From Treponema sp. (GTDB lineage Bacteria; Spirochaetota; Spirochaetia; Treponematales; Treponemataceae): 34,390 bases of DNA. The stretch covers positions 1-34,390 of the forward strand of contig JAFSRD010000023.1 in the NCBI GenBank assembly GCA_017446265.1, given 5' to 3'. The notes under the pieces were generated by a model. That model made no database searches. It worked only from the letters and a program-made list of their open reading frames with translations, and had not been told where the DNA came from. Made by a program: the position numbers and the translations under genes. Positions 13,091-21,914 of the stretch are shown here, one piece after another; within the stretch, counting starts at the first letter, position 1, and the number at the start of each line of letters is the position of its first letter.

Positions 13091-14626
13091 ATGAACGTGG
13101 ATAATAAAATTATTGCAAGTATGAAGCACGTCTACAAGTCATTTTTTGGCGTTCACGTGCTTGATGACGTGTCGTTTGAGTTGCGTGAAGGCGAAGCGAT
13201 GGCATTGCTTGGCGAAAACGGCGCGGGAAAATCGACGCTTGTAAAAATTATTTCAGGCGTATATACGCGCGACAGTGGCAGCATGGAACTGTTTGGCAAA
13301 GAAGTGGAAATAAATTTATCGCCGAAAAGAGCGCAAGAACTCGGCGTTACGATTATTCATCAAGAGTTGAACATGTGCAAACATTTGACTGTAGCGCAAA
13401 ATATTTTTCTTGGACGCGAACTTTGCCGTGGTCATGTGCTCAACGAGCGCGAAATGCGCAAGCGCACGCAAGAAGTGCTTGAAGAATTGCAAATAACTGA
13501 TATTGCTCCTGACACAATCGTCGGCAACCTGCAAGTGTCAAAACAGCAGATGGTCGAAATTGCAAAAGCGTTTCAGACAAATGCAAAAATATTAATTATG
13601 GACGAGCCGACGAGCGCGCTTACCAATAAAGAGATTGAGCGGTTGGTTGCAATTATCAAGCAACTCAAAGCAAAAGGTGTCGGCATTATCTATATTTCGC
13701 ACCGTCTTGAAGAGTTGCGTGACATTGTAGATCGCGTTACCATTATGCGTGATGGCAAATTCATCACCAGTTGCAATTTCAACGATATCACAATGGATGA
13801 AATTATTAAATGCATGGTTGGCCGTGAAATCAAAGAAAAATTTCCGCGCGTGTCAATGCCAAAAGGCAAGAAGATTTTTTCTGTCAAAAACATCAGCTCC
13901 GATAAAAATGTGCGTGACGTGTCGTTTGATGTATATGAAGGCGAGATACTCGGCATAGCGGGGCTTATGGGTGCGGGGCGCACAGAGACAACGCGCGCCA
14001 TATTTGGTGTAGATAAAAAAAAGTCAGGCGTTATTGAACTTGATGGCAAAAAAATAATTATTAATTGTCCGCAAGATGCAATACGGCAGGGCGTTGTACT
14101 TGCGCCAGAGGACCGCAAAAAAGACGGACTGTGCACAAAACTTTCCATAAAGGATAATCTAGCGTTGCCGAATCTGGATGTCTTGTGCAATGCATTTGGC
14201 ATTGTCAATCGCAAAAAAGAAAACGACATGCTCAACGCAGCTGTGCAAAAACTTTCGCTTAAAATGGCGGGCGGCAATAAAGATGCATCGTCGCTTTCGG
14301 GAGGCAATCAGCAAAAACTTGTTGTAGCAAAATGGCTTTTGCGCGAAAGTCGCGTTATCATGTTTGACGAACCCACGCGCGGCATTGATATTGCAGCTAA
14401 AGTAGAAATTTACAATTTGATGAACAAGCTTAAACAAGAAGGGAAAGGTGTTGTATTTGTGTCGAGCGAGTTGCCTGAAATTTTAGGCATTGCGGACAGG
14501 ATTGTTGTTTTATGTGAGGGATGCATTACTGGAGAAGTGCTTGCCGCAGAAGCGACGCAAGAAAAGATAATGTATTTTGCGACGCGGTTTTCTCAAAAAA
14601 AGAAAAGCGCAGGAGAAACTGTATGA
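13091..14626 (+). CDS. Sugar ABC transporter ATP-binding protein (MglA/RbsA family)
   Basis: 511 aa with two fused ABC domains as in MglA/RbsA/XylG. First domain: Walker A GENGAGKST (about 41-49), degenerate signature VSKQQMVEIAKAF, Walker B ILIMDEPTS. Second domain: degenerate Walker A region GLMGAGRTE, full signature LSGGNQQKLVVAKWLL, Walker B VIMFDEPTRGID. It energises uptake of a monosaccharide through the permease encoded next. Its stop overlaps the permease start (ATGA, 14623-14626). The start may be 13091 or GTG 13097 because the -10 lies directly in front. The substrate cannot be read from the ATPase; galactose/glucose, ribose or xylose are the usual ones for this family. Confidence 0.93.
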   Translation: MNVDNKIIASMKHVYKSFFGVHVLDDVSFELREGEAMALLGENGAGKSTLVKIISGVYTRDSGSMELFGKEVEINLSPKRAQELGVTIIHQELNMCKHLTVAQNIFLGRELCRGHVLNEREMRKRTQEVLEELQITDIAPDTIVGNLQVSKQQMVEIAKAFQTNAKILIMDEPTSALTNKEIERLVAIIKQLKAKGVGIIYISHRLEELRDIVDRVTIMRDGKFITSCNFNDITMDEIIKCMVGREIKEKFPRVSMPKGKKIFSVKNISSDKNVRDVSFDVYEGEILGIAGLMGAGRTETTRAIFGVDKKKSGVIELDGKKIIINCPQDAIRQGVVLAPEDRKKDGLCTKLSIKDNLALPNLDVLCNAFGIVNRKKENDMLNAAVQKLSLKMAGGNKDASSLSGGNQQKLVVAKWLLRESRVIMFDEPTRGIDIAAKVEIYNLMNKLKQEGKGVVFVSSELPEILGIADRIVVLCEGCITGEVLAAEATQEKIMYFATRFSQKKKSAGETV

Positions 14627-15648
14627 ATAAATTGCAAGAACAGAATCCGCTGAAACAATTGCTTGAAATTCGCGGCATGGGGCAAGTGCTTACTGTTACA
14701 GCAGGACTTGTTATGTTGTGCATTGCATTCGGCATTGTCAATCCAGCGTTTTTCAACAACCGCAATGTTCTTAACTTATTGCGTCAAATTGCACCGATTT
14801 TGCTTATTGGCATAGGGCAGTCGTATGTGCTTATCACTGGGAATATTGATTTGTCAATTGGCTCGCTGGTTGGCATGAGTTGCATGATAAGCGCAACGCT
14901 TATGACAAAAGGTGTGTATCCATGGGGCGCAGTTGCTGTTACGCTTGTGTGTTGTTTGGCTATTGGAATTTTAAATGGGCTGCTCGTTGCATTTTGCAAA
15001 TTGCCTCCATTTATCGCTACGCTTGGAACGATGACGATTGCGCGTGGTATTGCACAGATTGCAAATGGCAATTATAACACTGATTCAATTGGAGATGCGG
15101 CAGAAGGTTTTAGAAATTTCTTTTATTACGGGAAAACATTTGGTTTGTACAATACGATTTGGATTGCGATTGTGTTGTGGTTTGCATTCAATTTTATATT
15201 GACGCGTACGCGTACAGGCAGGCACATCTATGCAATTGGTTCAAATAGAGAAGCGGCACATCTTTCTGGTGTTAATATTATTTCAACAACAGTAAAGGCG
15301 TATTTTGTGTCATCGTTTGCATCATGTATTGTTGGTCTTGTTATGTGTGCTATGAGCGGCATGGGTACGATGGACAGCGGCAACTCATATGAAATGTTTG
15401 CAGTGGCGGCTTCTGTTATTGGCGGTGTTTCAACGCTTGGCGGACAGGGATTGTTGTTCGGTACTGTCATAGGCGCTTCAATTTGGGGGGTGCTGCAAAA
15501 CGGCTTGCAGTTTGCAGGTGCGCCGGTTGCAATCAGAAATATTGTCATCGGCATCATTGTCATTCTATCGGTGCTGCTTGACATCATTGTGCGCACTGAC
15601 AGGCATATTGTGGCTAGGAAAAAATCGTTGAAAAATTCTATTGCTTAA
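14623..15648 (+). CDS. Sugar ABC transporter permease (BPD_transp_2 family)
   Basis: 341 aa from ATG 14623, which overlaps the ATPase stop by four bases; the GGAG at 14612-14615 serves as Shine-Dalgarno. About 8-10 hydrophobic helices. The family hallmark GLLVAFCKLPPFIATLGTM, the cytoplasmic loop TRTGRHIYAIGSNREAAHLS (ATPase contact, with the GSN-x-AA-xLSG pattern) and the GxxTLGGQGLLFGTVIGA segment near the end are all typical of RbsC/MglC-type permeases. Forms the homodimeric channel of the importer with the products of the flanking genes. Confidence 0.93.
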   Translation: MNKLQEQNPLKQLLEIRGMGQVLTVTAGLVMLCIAFGIVNPAFFNNRNVLNLLRQIAPILLIGIGQSYVLITGNIDLSIGSLVGMSCMISATLMTKGVYPWGAVAVTLVCCLAIGILNGLLVAFCKLPPFIATLGTMTIARGIAQIANGNYNTDSIGDAAEGFRNFFYYGKTFGLYNTIWIAIVLWFAFNFILTRTRTGRHIYAIGSNREAAHLSGVNIISTTVKAYFVSSFASCIVGLVMCAMSGMGTMDSGNSYEMFAVAASVIGGVSTLGGQGLLFGTVIGASIWGVLQNGLQFAGAPVAIRNIVIGIIVILSVLLDIIVRTDRHIVARKKSLKNSIA

Positions 15649-15684
15649 AAAGCATGGAATATTATTAATTTTAAGGAGGACGGT

Positions 15685-16587
15685 ATGAAGAAGGTACCTT
15701 TCATCGTCAGCATGTTTGTTTTAGCAGCGTCTGTGTTTGCAGGAGGCAGGCAAGATGCAGATGCAAAGAAAGTCTATTTGATTACGATGGACCAGATGGA
15801 CCAGCACTGGGTAAACGTAAATCAAGGGTGTGAAAAAGCGGTAAAAGAAATTGGCGGCATTTCTTACAAATGGCTTGCCCCAGACGTAAAAGATGATAAC
15901 AAGCAAATTGAATGCATAAACAATGCTGTTGCAGACGGCGCAGATGTTATTCTTCTTGCAGCGAATGGACCGACTGCTGTACAGTCTGCGTTAAAAGAGG
16001 CAGTTGCATCTGGTGTGAAAATTATTTATGTTGACAGTCCTGCAAATTTTCCCGGCGAGCAGACGCTTGCAACAGATAATAAAGCAGCTGGTATGACTGC
16101 TGGCAAAGAACTTATTAAAGCTCTCAGCGCAAAGGGCGTCACATCGGGTTCAATCGGCATTATCAACACGAATGCAGCAACAACTTCTACAACGGAACGT
16201 GAAAATGGCTTCCGCACTGCGTTTGCCGGCACGAATTTCAAAATCCTTGCGACACAGTATTGTGAAGGTGATGCGGCTCGTTCAAAAGATGCTGCGTCGA
16301 ACTTTATTGCGCAAGGGTGTGTCGGGTTGTTTGGCGCAAATGAAGGGTCAACAGTTGGCGTTGGAAGCGCGATTGCAGAGTCGGGCGATTCGGCTGTAGG
16401 CGTTGGCTTTGATAAATCAGATATGATTATGAATCTGATTCAGCGTGGCGCGCTCGTTGCGACAATGGCACAAAATCCCGATGTGATGGGCTATGAAGGC
16501 ATGAAAAGTGCGGCAAAAGTGCTCATGGGCGAAAAACCAACCCCCGCTTATTACGATACCGGTGTTTCTGTTTTAACAAAAAAATAA
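15685..16587 (+). CDS. Periplasmic sugar-binding protein (type I, RbsB/MglB-like)
   Basis: 300 aa, Shine-Dalgarno AAGGAGG. Signal peptide MKKVPFIVSMFVLAASVFA with no lipobox Cys, so a soluble periplasmic protein or anchored otherwise. The mature protein has the Peripla_BP_4 pattern: QHWVNVNQGCEKAVKEIG, NAVADGADVILLAANGP, VKIIYVDSPAN, TLATDNKAAGMTAGKEL, GVGFDKSDMIMNLIQRGALVATMAQNPDVMG (read as separate motifs along the chain; each is characteristic of sugar binders, with D and N residues contacting the sugar). Last gene of the operon, followed by a terminator. The ATPase-permease-binding protein order and the single permease fit a monosaccharide importer. Confidence 0.92.
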   Translation: MKKVPFIVSMFVLAASVFAGGRQDADAKKVYLITMDQMDQHWVNVNQGCEKAVKEIGGISYKWLAPDVKDDNKQIECINNAVADGADVILLAANGPTAVQSALKEAVASGVKIIYVDSPANFPGEQTLATDNKAAGMTAGKELIKALSAKGVTSGSIGIINTNAATTSTTERENGFRTAFAGTNFKILATQYCEGDAARSKDAASNFIAQGCVGLFGANEGSTVGVGSAIAESGDSAVGVGFDKSDMIMNLIQRGALVATMAQNPDVMGYEGMKSAAKVLMGEKPTPAYYDTGVSVLTKK

Positions 16588-16615
16588 AACAGTTGCGCGT
16601 AGTGTGACGTTATGC

Positions 16616-16655
16616 ATCCATCTGTTTTGCTGCTTGCAGAACAGATGGATTTTTA
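16616..16655 (+). terminator. Terminator of the sugar ABC operon
   Basis: ATCCATCTGTT (16616-16626) pairs perfectly with AACAGATGGAT (16640-16650) over a 13-nt loop, followed by TTTT. It overlaps the stop codon of the convergent ROK gene. Confidence 0.85.
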
Positions 16656-17627
16656 AAAATCACTGTTTTTGCATGCGGTAGCTATGGCAGCGTAATCGCC
16701 TATGGTGTCGCCAAGTGCGGAAACGAGAATGCGGCAGTTTTTTGCCGAAAGCGCAAGCGCTTCTTTTTGTATAATGCGTTCTACTGTTGCACGAAATAAT
16801 TTTTCAGAGCGCGTAAATATGCTTCCTATGATGATGCATTCAGGATTGAGAATGTCAATCAACAGCGACAAGCCAAGCCCCAATTTTTTTGCCGCTGTCG
16901 CATAAATCTGCATGGCAAGCGCATCGCCGCGTTCTGCCGCACCTGCAATTGTTTTTGCGGTTATTTCATCATCGCGCAGATTTAATAATTTTGATGCTGT
17001 TCCGTTTTTACGAGCTTTTTTTATTAGCATGTGTCCGAGTTGTTTGATTCCACTGCCAGAACAAAAGCCTTCAAGCGAACCTTTTTTGCCGTATCCTAGC
17101 GGTCCTGTGCGAGCAATACGGACGTGCCCTATTTCCCCTGCAAGCCCGTTTGTGCCTTCGTATAGGCATCCGTTGAGGATAAGCCCTGCGCCGAGACCGG
17201 TGCCGCATGTAAGGAACAACATGTTTGTACAGCCTTTGCCTGCTCCGAATTTCCATTCAGCTATTGTACACGCGTTTGCGTCATTTTGCAGAAATGAAGG
17301 AATAGAGAGCTGATGAGTAATGTATTGCGTTGCGGGAACATTGTCCCAGCCTGGTAAATTGGGTGGCGACATAATTACACCTGTCGTACTGTCGAGCGGA
17401 CCGCCGCAGCTGATTCCTGCCGCAACAGGCTTTAATGCGTGTGTGCGAATCATGGTGCGGGCATGTTCTGCAAGCTTTTGCAAGATGCGTTCCCATGCTA
17501 CAGGTTTTGTTGCAATTTGCACTCGGTCAACAATGGTGCACATATTTTGCTGCCAATTTGCCTGCGCTGCGACGACTGCGCATTTTGTTCCGCCAATATC
17601 AAATCCTATGTAGTCATGTGTGTGCAT
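16653..17627 (-). CDS. ROK-family sugar kinase or regulator-like protein, zinc site missing
   Basis: 324 aa from ATG 17627. ATP-binding GFDIGGTKCAVV at the N-terminus, the second phosphate-binding segment FLTCGTGLGAGLILNG, and the catalytic-type Asp in LQNDANACTIAEW are present. There is no helix-turn-helix in front, so it is a kinase-type (glucokinase/fructokinase-like) member. The ROK zinc motif GHxxxxxxGxxCxCGxxGCxE is replaced by GHVRIARTGPLGYGKKGSLE: the histidine stays but the three zinc cysteines are gone. It is convergent with the sugar importer, so phosphorylation of the imported sugar is a reasonable inference. An extended -10 lies 6 bases before the ATG and no Shine-Dalgarno is seen. 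Confidence 0.85.
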   Translation of the reverse strand: MHTHDYIGFDIGGTKCAVVAAQANWQQNMCTIVDRVQIATKPVAWERILQKLAEHARTMIRTHALKPVAAGISCGGPLDSTTGVIMSPPNLPGWDNVPATQYITHQLSIPSFLQNDANACTIAEWKFGAGKGCTNMLFLTCGTGLGAGLILNGCLYEGTNGLAGEIGHVRIARTGPLGYGKKGSLEGFCSGSGIKQLGHMLIKKARKNGTASKLLNLRDDEITAKTIAGAAERGDALAMQIYATAAKKLGLGLSLLIDILNPECIIIGSIFTRSEKLFRATVERIIQKEALALSAKNCRILVSALGDTIGDYAAIATACKNSDF

Positions 17628-17633
17628 ATTGTT

Positions 17634-17642
17634 ACTATAACA
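17634..17642 (-). promoter_or_regulatory. Extended -10 promoter of the ROK gene, probably leaderless
   Basis: On the minus strand TGTTATAGT (TG-n-TATAGT) is followed by only 6 bases (AACAAT) and then the ATG of the ROK gene. No Shine-Dalgarno. Confidence 0.5.
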
Positions 17643-17702
17643 CGAAAAAAATCGTAGAAAAAGCGCAAAGCACGAATGCAAGCATCTGTTTTCGGACGCA
17701 AA

Positions 17703-17752
17703 AAAGTTAGCATCTGCTATTGACAAATGCGTCAAGTTAGCGTATATTAACT
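17703..17752 (+). promoter_or_regulatory. Promoter and putative operator of the feo operon
   Basis: Near-consensus promoter: TTGACA (17720-17725), 17-base spacer, TATATT (17743-17748). AAGTTAGC occurs twice, before the -35 and inside the spacer, 30 bases apart. Around the -10, AGTTA and TAACT form an inverted repeat with 8 bases between. This arrangement suits binding of an iron-responsive repressor of the DtxR/TroR type, but no known box matches fully. The leader of about 65 bases before 17821 carries no evident riboswitch. Confidence 0.65.
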
Positions 17753-17820
17753 AGTAATTAGGTAGATTAAATTCGTGCAGCTATTTTTATAAGGAAAGAT
17801 GAAGAAGGGGGAAGTGTGCA

Positions 17821-18030
17821 ATGCCATTGTCAATGTGTGGAGTTGGGCAAGAGTGTACAGTAAAAAAAGTTGGTGGCTCGCCAGAAATCAAGCAGCGCCT
17901 CAATGAAATCGGTTTTAATGTGGGAACGCCTGTGTCGGTCGTTTCTTCAATAAATGGGAATATCATTGTTCAAGTGAAAGATTCCCGTTTCGCAATAGAT
18001 AAGGCTATGGCAAACCGCATTATGGTATAG
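17821..18030 (+). CDS. feoA: Ferrous iron transport protein A (first copy)
   Basis: 69 aa, a complete SH3-like FeoA domain: MPLSMCGVGQECTVKKVGG opening, then the hallmark KQRLNEIGFNVGTPVSVV and the terminal FAIDKAMANRIMV (D-x4-A-x-I-pattern). FeoA is a small cytoplasmic partner needed by FeoB. An A-rich GGGGGAAG region precedes the start. It is the first gene of the operon; a second FeoA follows 19 bases later, a duplication also seen in other anaerobes. Confidence 0.9.
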   Translation: MPLSMCGVGQECTVKKVGGSPEIKQRLNEIGFNVGTPVSVVSSINGNIIVQVKDSRFAIDKAMANRIMV

Positions 18031-18049
18031 AATTGGAGGCATAGAAGTA

Positions 18050-18271
18050 ATGAAGACTTTGAGAGACGTTGCTGTCGGGCAAACGGTAACGGTAAAAAAG
18101 CTGGTGGGGGAAGGCGCGCTCAAACGCCGTCTCATGGACATGGGCTTCACAAATGGATGTAGCGTATATATCCGCAAAGTTGCGCCGCTTGGCGATCCAG
18201 TTGAAGTTACAATCAGAGGATACGAGTTGAGTGTCCGCAAAAATGATGCCGAATGCATTGAGGTTGAGTGA
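18050..18271 (+). CDS. feoA: Ferrous iron transport protein A (second copy)
   Basis: 73 aa, FeoA domain: LRDVAVGQTVTVKKLVGEG, KRRLMDMGFTNGCSVYIRKV, APLGDPVEVTIRGYELSVRK and ECIEVE. It matches the FeoA consensus (RRLxDMGFTxG, APLGDPVE) better than the first copy. TTGGAGG precedes at good distance. It ends 9 bases before feoB. Confidence 0.93.
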   Translation: MKTLRDVAVGQTVTVKKLVGEGALKRRLMDMGFTNGCSVYIRKVAPLGDPVEVTIRGYELSVRKNDAECIEVE

Positions 18272-18280
18272 GGTGGCAGT

Positions 18281-20488
18281 ATGGCAACGATAAAAATAGC
18301 GCTTGCAGGAAACCCAAACTGCGGCAAGACGACAATGTTTAATTCGCTCACTGGTGCAAATCAATATGTGGGTAACTGGCCGGGAGTTACTGTAGAAAAA
18401 AAAGAGGGCAAGTTGAAAGGCAATACAGGTGTTGTTGTAACCGATTTGCCCGGCATTTATTCGCTTTCTCCATATACATCGGAAGAAGTGGTAAGCCGTG
18501 ATTACCTTGCAAGTGACGAGCCGAGCGCGGTTTTAAATCTTGTTGATGCGACAAACATTGAGCGCAACTTATATCTTACAACGCAGATTCTTGAACTGGG
18601 GAAACCTGTCATTGTCGCGCTCAATATGATTGATATTTTGAAAAAATCTGGCGACCAAATAGATAGCGTAAAACTTGCTGCTGCGCTCGGCTGCACGGTG
18701 ATTGAAACATCTGCACTCAAAGGTTCGGGCGTAAAAGAAGCGGCAAAGGCTGCTGTAGAAGAAGCGCGCAAAGCGAAAATAATTGCACCGAAAGCATGTT
18801 TTTCCAGCGATGTTGAAAGTGCCATTTCGCAAATGGAAGCGCTTGTGCCGTCTTCTGTTGCTGCGCATTTGAAACGCTGGCATGCAATCAAAATGATTGA
18901 GCGCGACAGTGTTGTTATGGAGCGGTTGCATCTTACTGCTGCGGATGCTGAAAAAGCAGAGGCGATTATAAAAGCGCTTGAAACTGCTCATGATGACGAC
19001 AGCGAGTCACTCATAACAAACGAACGCTACAACTATATCACCGCGCTTTTAAAAGATTGCCACAAAAAATCAGCGCGCATGCTCACCACGTCAGACAAAG
19101 TTGACAGAATTGTAACAAATCGTTGGCTCGGCATTCCTATTTTTTTGCTTGTCATGTGGTTTGTATACTGGGTGGCTGTTTCCACAGTCGGTACGATGGG
19201 AACAGATTGGGCGAACGATACATTGTTCGGTGAATGGATTCAAGGCGGCACAGAGGCGCTCCTTGAAAACGCTGGTGCAAACGAAATTTTAATTGACTGC
19301 ATTGTGAACGGCATTTTAGGCGGACTCGGTGCGGTACTAGGATTCGTTCCGCAGATGGCTGTGCTTTTCCTGCTGCTTTCTATTTTAGAGGACTGCGGCT
19401 ATATGGCGCGCATAGCATTTGTCATGGACCGTGTGTTCCGTCAGTTTGGGCTTTCTGGAAAATCGTTCATTCCGCTGCTTATCTCTTCAGGATGTGGTGT
19501 TCCGGGCATTATGGCAAGTCGCACGATTGAAAACGAAAATGACAAGCGCATGACGATTATGACGACTACGTGGATTCCGTGCGGTGCAAAGTTGCCCGTC
19601 ATTGCGCTCATGGCAACAGTGCTTGCGACAAAACTTACTGGTGGCGATGCATCGTTTATCGGACCGCTCATGTATATTGTCGGAATTGGCGCTGTGCTTA
19701 TTGCTGCAATAATCCTTAAAAAAACAAAGCCGTTTCACGGACCTGCAGCTCCGTTTGTTATGGAACTGCCTCAGTATCACTTGCCGCACGTGAAAACGGT
19801 GCTTTTGCATACATGGGAGCGCGTAAAGAGTTTTGCAATCAAAGCGGGAACCATCCTGTTCCTTGCGTGCATTGTAATATGGTTCCTTTCAAGTTACGGA
19901 TTTGGTGAAGACGGCTTTGGTCTTGTTGATGCACCTGATTCAATCCTTGCTGCGATTGGCGGTGTGTTCCGTTACATTTTTATTCCGCTTGGATTCGGTG
20001 GCGAAGTTGGCGGTTGGCAAGCAGCTGCGGCATCTATCTCCGGTTTCTCTGCAAAAGAAGCTATTGTTTCTACAATGGGTGTTCTTGCAAATGTTGACCC
20101 GGAGATTGCGGAAGCCGCGCTTGAAGACGAAGAAGCAATTTCGACCGTTGTTGGTGTTGTGGGCGCATGGTTCCCGACGGGTATTGCGGCGTTCAGTTTC
20201 CTTATGTTTAATTTGCTTGATTCGCCATGCCTTGCTGCAATTGCAACAATGGCAAACGAATTGAAAAACCGCAAATGGTTCTGGTTTGCAATCGTATTCC
20301 AAAACGTGTTTGCATATATTTTGACAATGATTGTGTATCAACTTGGCATGCTCATTGTGCACGGCGTGTTCGGAGTGGGAACAGTTGTCGCAATTGTGTT
20401 TGCGCTTGCGTTGCTCGTTGCGTTGTTTAGGCCGAATCCGTATGCAAAAGAAGACGCAATGAAAAAAGCTGCGATGGCAGCTGCATGA
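18281..20488 (+). CDS. feoB: Ferrous iron transporter FeoB
   Basis: 735 aa. N-terminal G domain: G1 GNPNCGKTTMFN (10-21), G2 region with VGNWPGVTVEKKEG, G3 VTDLPGIYSLSPYTSEE, G4 ALNMID, then a GDI-like helical domain (to about 270). The C-terminal part has the two Gate motifs and a FeoB core: SGCGVPGIMASRTIEN, IPCGAKLPVIALMA, GFSAKEAIVSTMGVL, PTGIAAFSFLMFNLLDSPC. Moves Fe2+ across the inner membrane, driven or gated by GTP. AGGTGG upstream acts as Shine-Dalgarno. Full length, no lesions. Confidence 0.97.
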   Translation: MATIKIALAGNPNCGKTTMFNSLTGANQYVGNWPGVTVEKKEGKLKGNTGVVVTDLPGIYSLSPYTSEEVVSRDYLASDEPSAVLNLVDATNIERNLYLTTQILELGKPVIVALNMIDILKKSGDQIDSVKLAAALGCTVIETSALKGSGVKEAAKAAVEEARKAKIIAPKACFSSDVESAISQMEALVPSSVAAHLKRWHAIKMIERDSVVMERLHLTAADAEKAEAIIKALETAHDDDSESLITNERYNYITALLKDCHKKSARMLTTSDKVDRIVTNRWLGIPIFLLVMWFVYWVAVSTVGTMGTDWANDTLFGEWIQGGTEALLENAGANEILIDCIVNGILGGLGAVLGFVPQMAVLFLLLSILEDCGYMARIAFVMDRVFRQFGLSGKSFIPLLISSGCGVPGIMASRTIENENDKRMTIMTTTWIPCGAKLPVIALMATVLATKLTGGDASFIGPLMYIVGIGAVLIAAIILKKTKPFHGPAAPFVMELPQYHLPHVKTVLLHTWERVKSFAIKAGTILFLACIVIWFLSSYGFGEDGFGLVDAPDSILAAIGGVFRYIFIPLGFGGEVGGWQAAAASISGFSAKEAIVSTMGVLANVDPEIAEAALEDEEAISTVVGVVGAWFPTGIAAFSFLMFNLLDSPCLAAIATMANELKNRKWFWFAIVFQNVFAYILTMIVYQLGMLIVHGVFGVGTVVAIVFALALLVALFRPNPYAKEDAMKKAAMAAA

Positions 20489-20571
20489 TAAAAATGCGCG
20501 TCATAAACGTAAAAGACGGCGCAAAATTAAAAAAAATTGCTGCAAAAATAATGCAGCATTTTGAGGTAGAT

Positions 20572-20733
20572 ATGATTGCAAACATTATAGTCAGTGCTGT
20601 TCTTATGGCGGGAATTGTATTTTCACTTCGATCAATTGTCAAGCAATGGCGCGATGCAAAGCGTACGGGCAACATGGGATGCATTGGATGCAGTTGCGGG
20701 TGTAGCAGCGATTATTGCTGTCATACAAAATGA
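20572..20733 (+). CDS. FeoB-associated Cys-rich membrane protein
   Basis: 53 aa starting at MIANIIVSAVLMAGIVF, with one membrane helix, a short basic loop (SIVKQWRDAKRTGN) and a Cys-rich end MGCIGCSCGCSSDYCCHTK. This is the standard make-up of the small proteins encoded next to feoB. GAGGT lies just upstream of ATG 20572. The frame is also open from ATG 20485, which overlaps the feoB stop, and would add 29 basic residues; I prefer the short form because it starts like family members. The Cys cluster probably hands Fe2+ on or senses it. Confidence 0.82.
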   Translation: MIANIIVSAVLMAGIVFSLRSIVKQWRDAKRTGNMGCIGCSCGCSSDYCCHTK

Positions 20734-20745
20734 TTGAGGTGCATT

Positions 20746-21312
20746 GTGAGTTTTGATGAAACTGTCATGCGATGCGGTGCGCCTGCGCTGTGCGGCATAA
20801 AGCCTGCATGTTTGTTTTCCATTCGCAAAGGGCAATACAACAAGTGCAAGCTCGGCGAATGGAAAGCAGCGTTTACTGAATGCGGCAAGTATGTTGTTGC
20901 GTTGCCACGTACAAAGACGCACATGCTCTTTTTTGTGTATGACCGTTCGCTTTTAGAGCGGCGGTGCAGTGAATGCAAGATAAAGCGGTATTTGTTGCAA
21001 AAAGGGTATCCTGTCGAAGCGGGATTTTGTCCGTTGCTTGCGGAGTTGTTGCATCGGCTTGTAGTTGAAAAGGCGTTTCCGCATGAAGTGGGCGTGTTCC
21101 TTGGATACCCGCTTGAAGATGTTGTTGCGTTTGAAAAAACAGCGGGCACGCAGTTTCGTTACAGCGGCTCGTGGAAAGTGTATGGCGATGTCGCAGCTGC
21201 GCAAGAGCAGATGAAAAAATATAGAACGTGCAGTACGTGGTGCAGGCGAATGGTAAAAAGGGGCGTGCCTGTTCCGCTTGCGGTGCGAAGATATATAGCA
21301 ATTAATAAATGA
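20746..21312 (+). CDS. DUF3793 family protein
   Basis: 188 aa from GTG 20746 (GAGGT at 20736-20740). The DUF3793 pattern is recognisable: HRLVVEKAFPHEVGVFLGYP, LEDVVAFEKTAG, GSWKVYGDVAAAQEQMKKYRTC. The family is uncharacterised, found mainly in anaerobes, and often lies next to flavodoxin and iron-transport genes as here. Soluble; several Cys in the N-terminal half (CGAPALCGIKPACLF) may bind metal. TTG 20734 would be an alternative start in the same frame. Confidence 0.75.
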   Translation: MSFDETVMRCGAPALCGIKPACLFSIRKGQYNKCKLGEWKAAFTECGKYVVALPRTKTHMLFFVYDRSLLERRCSECKIKRYLLQKGYPVEAGFCPLLAELLHRLVVEKAFPHEVGVFLGYPLEDVVAFEKTAGTQFRYSGSWKVYGDVAAAQEQMKKYRTCSTWCRRMVKRGVPVPLAVRRYIAINK

Positions 21313-21329
21313 TGCTTTGGAGGTAAAAA

Positions 21330-21746
21330 ATGACAAAGGCTATTGTATATGCCAGCACAACAGGCAATACGGAAGCTATGGCACAAGCAATTCAAAAAGG
21401 TGCGCAGGCATCTGGCGCAACAGTTACAATGAAAACAGCTGATTCTGCTTCAGGCTCAGATGTGCTTGCTGCAGATGTGCTTATACTCGGGAGTCCTGCA
21501 ATGGGCGATGAAGTGCTTGAAGACAACATGGAATCATTTTTCAGTTCAATTGAAAGCGGCTTAAATGGAAAAAAAGTTGCATTGTTCGGCTCGTATGATT
21601 GGGGCGATGGAAAATGGCTTCGCGATTGGGCAGAGCGTGTTAAAAAAGCGGGCGGCACAGTAGTAAACGGCACAGGGCTTATGGCACAGCTTGCTCCTGA
21701 TGATGCAGCGCTCAAAGCATGCGAACAGCTTGGAGCAACAGCATAA
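21330..21746 (+). CDS. Flavodoxin
   Basis: 138 aa short-chain flavodoxin. FMN phosphate loop YASTTGNTEAMAQAI (8-22), the first isoalloxazine loop LILGSPAMGDEVLED and the second SYDWGDGKWLRDWAE are all in place. TTTGGAGG precedes ATG 21330. Flavodoxin replaces ferredoxin as electron carrier when iron is low, so its place in the feo operon fits iron regulation. Confidence 0.93.
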   Translation: MTKAIVYASTTGNTEAMAQAIQKGAQASGATVTMKTADSASGSDVLAADVLILGSPAMGDEVLEDNMESFFSSIESGLNGKKVALFGSYDWGDGKWLRDWAERVKKAGGTVVNGTGLMAQLAPDDAALKACEQLGATA

Positions 21747-21839
21747 TTGTTGCGTATAAAACAGGTTCTTCTGCATACAAGAGGATTGTCAATCCTTTTG
21801 TGTGGAACATAGCTACATAGAAAAAGTTACCAGCTTTTT

Positions 21840-21884
21840 ACAGGACTCGTGCGTATGCCACACGCGTGCGGGTCCTGTTTTTTT
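21840..21884 (+). terminator. Terminator inside the feo locus
   Basis: ACAGGAC (21840-21846) pairs with GTCCTGT (21872-21878) and is followed by seven Ts. GTATGC in the loop (21852-21857) could instead pair with GCATAC just behind the T-run (21885-21890), a possible competing fold. Only about 20 bases separate the T-run from the Shine-Dalgarno of the next gene, so that gene has no room for its own promoter and must rely on read-through. Confidence 0.75.
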
Positions 21885-21914
21885 GCATACCCGTACTGTT
21901 GGAGGTTTCATGGT

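Noticed and set aside
20485..20571. Long form of the FeoB-associated protein
   Set aside because: The short form begins like other family members and has its own GAGGT; the long form remains possible because its ATG overlaps the feoB stop.
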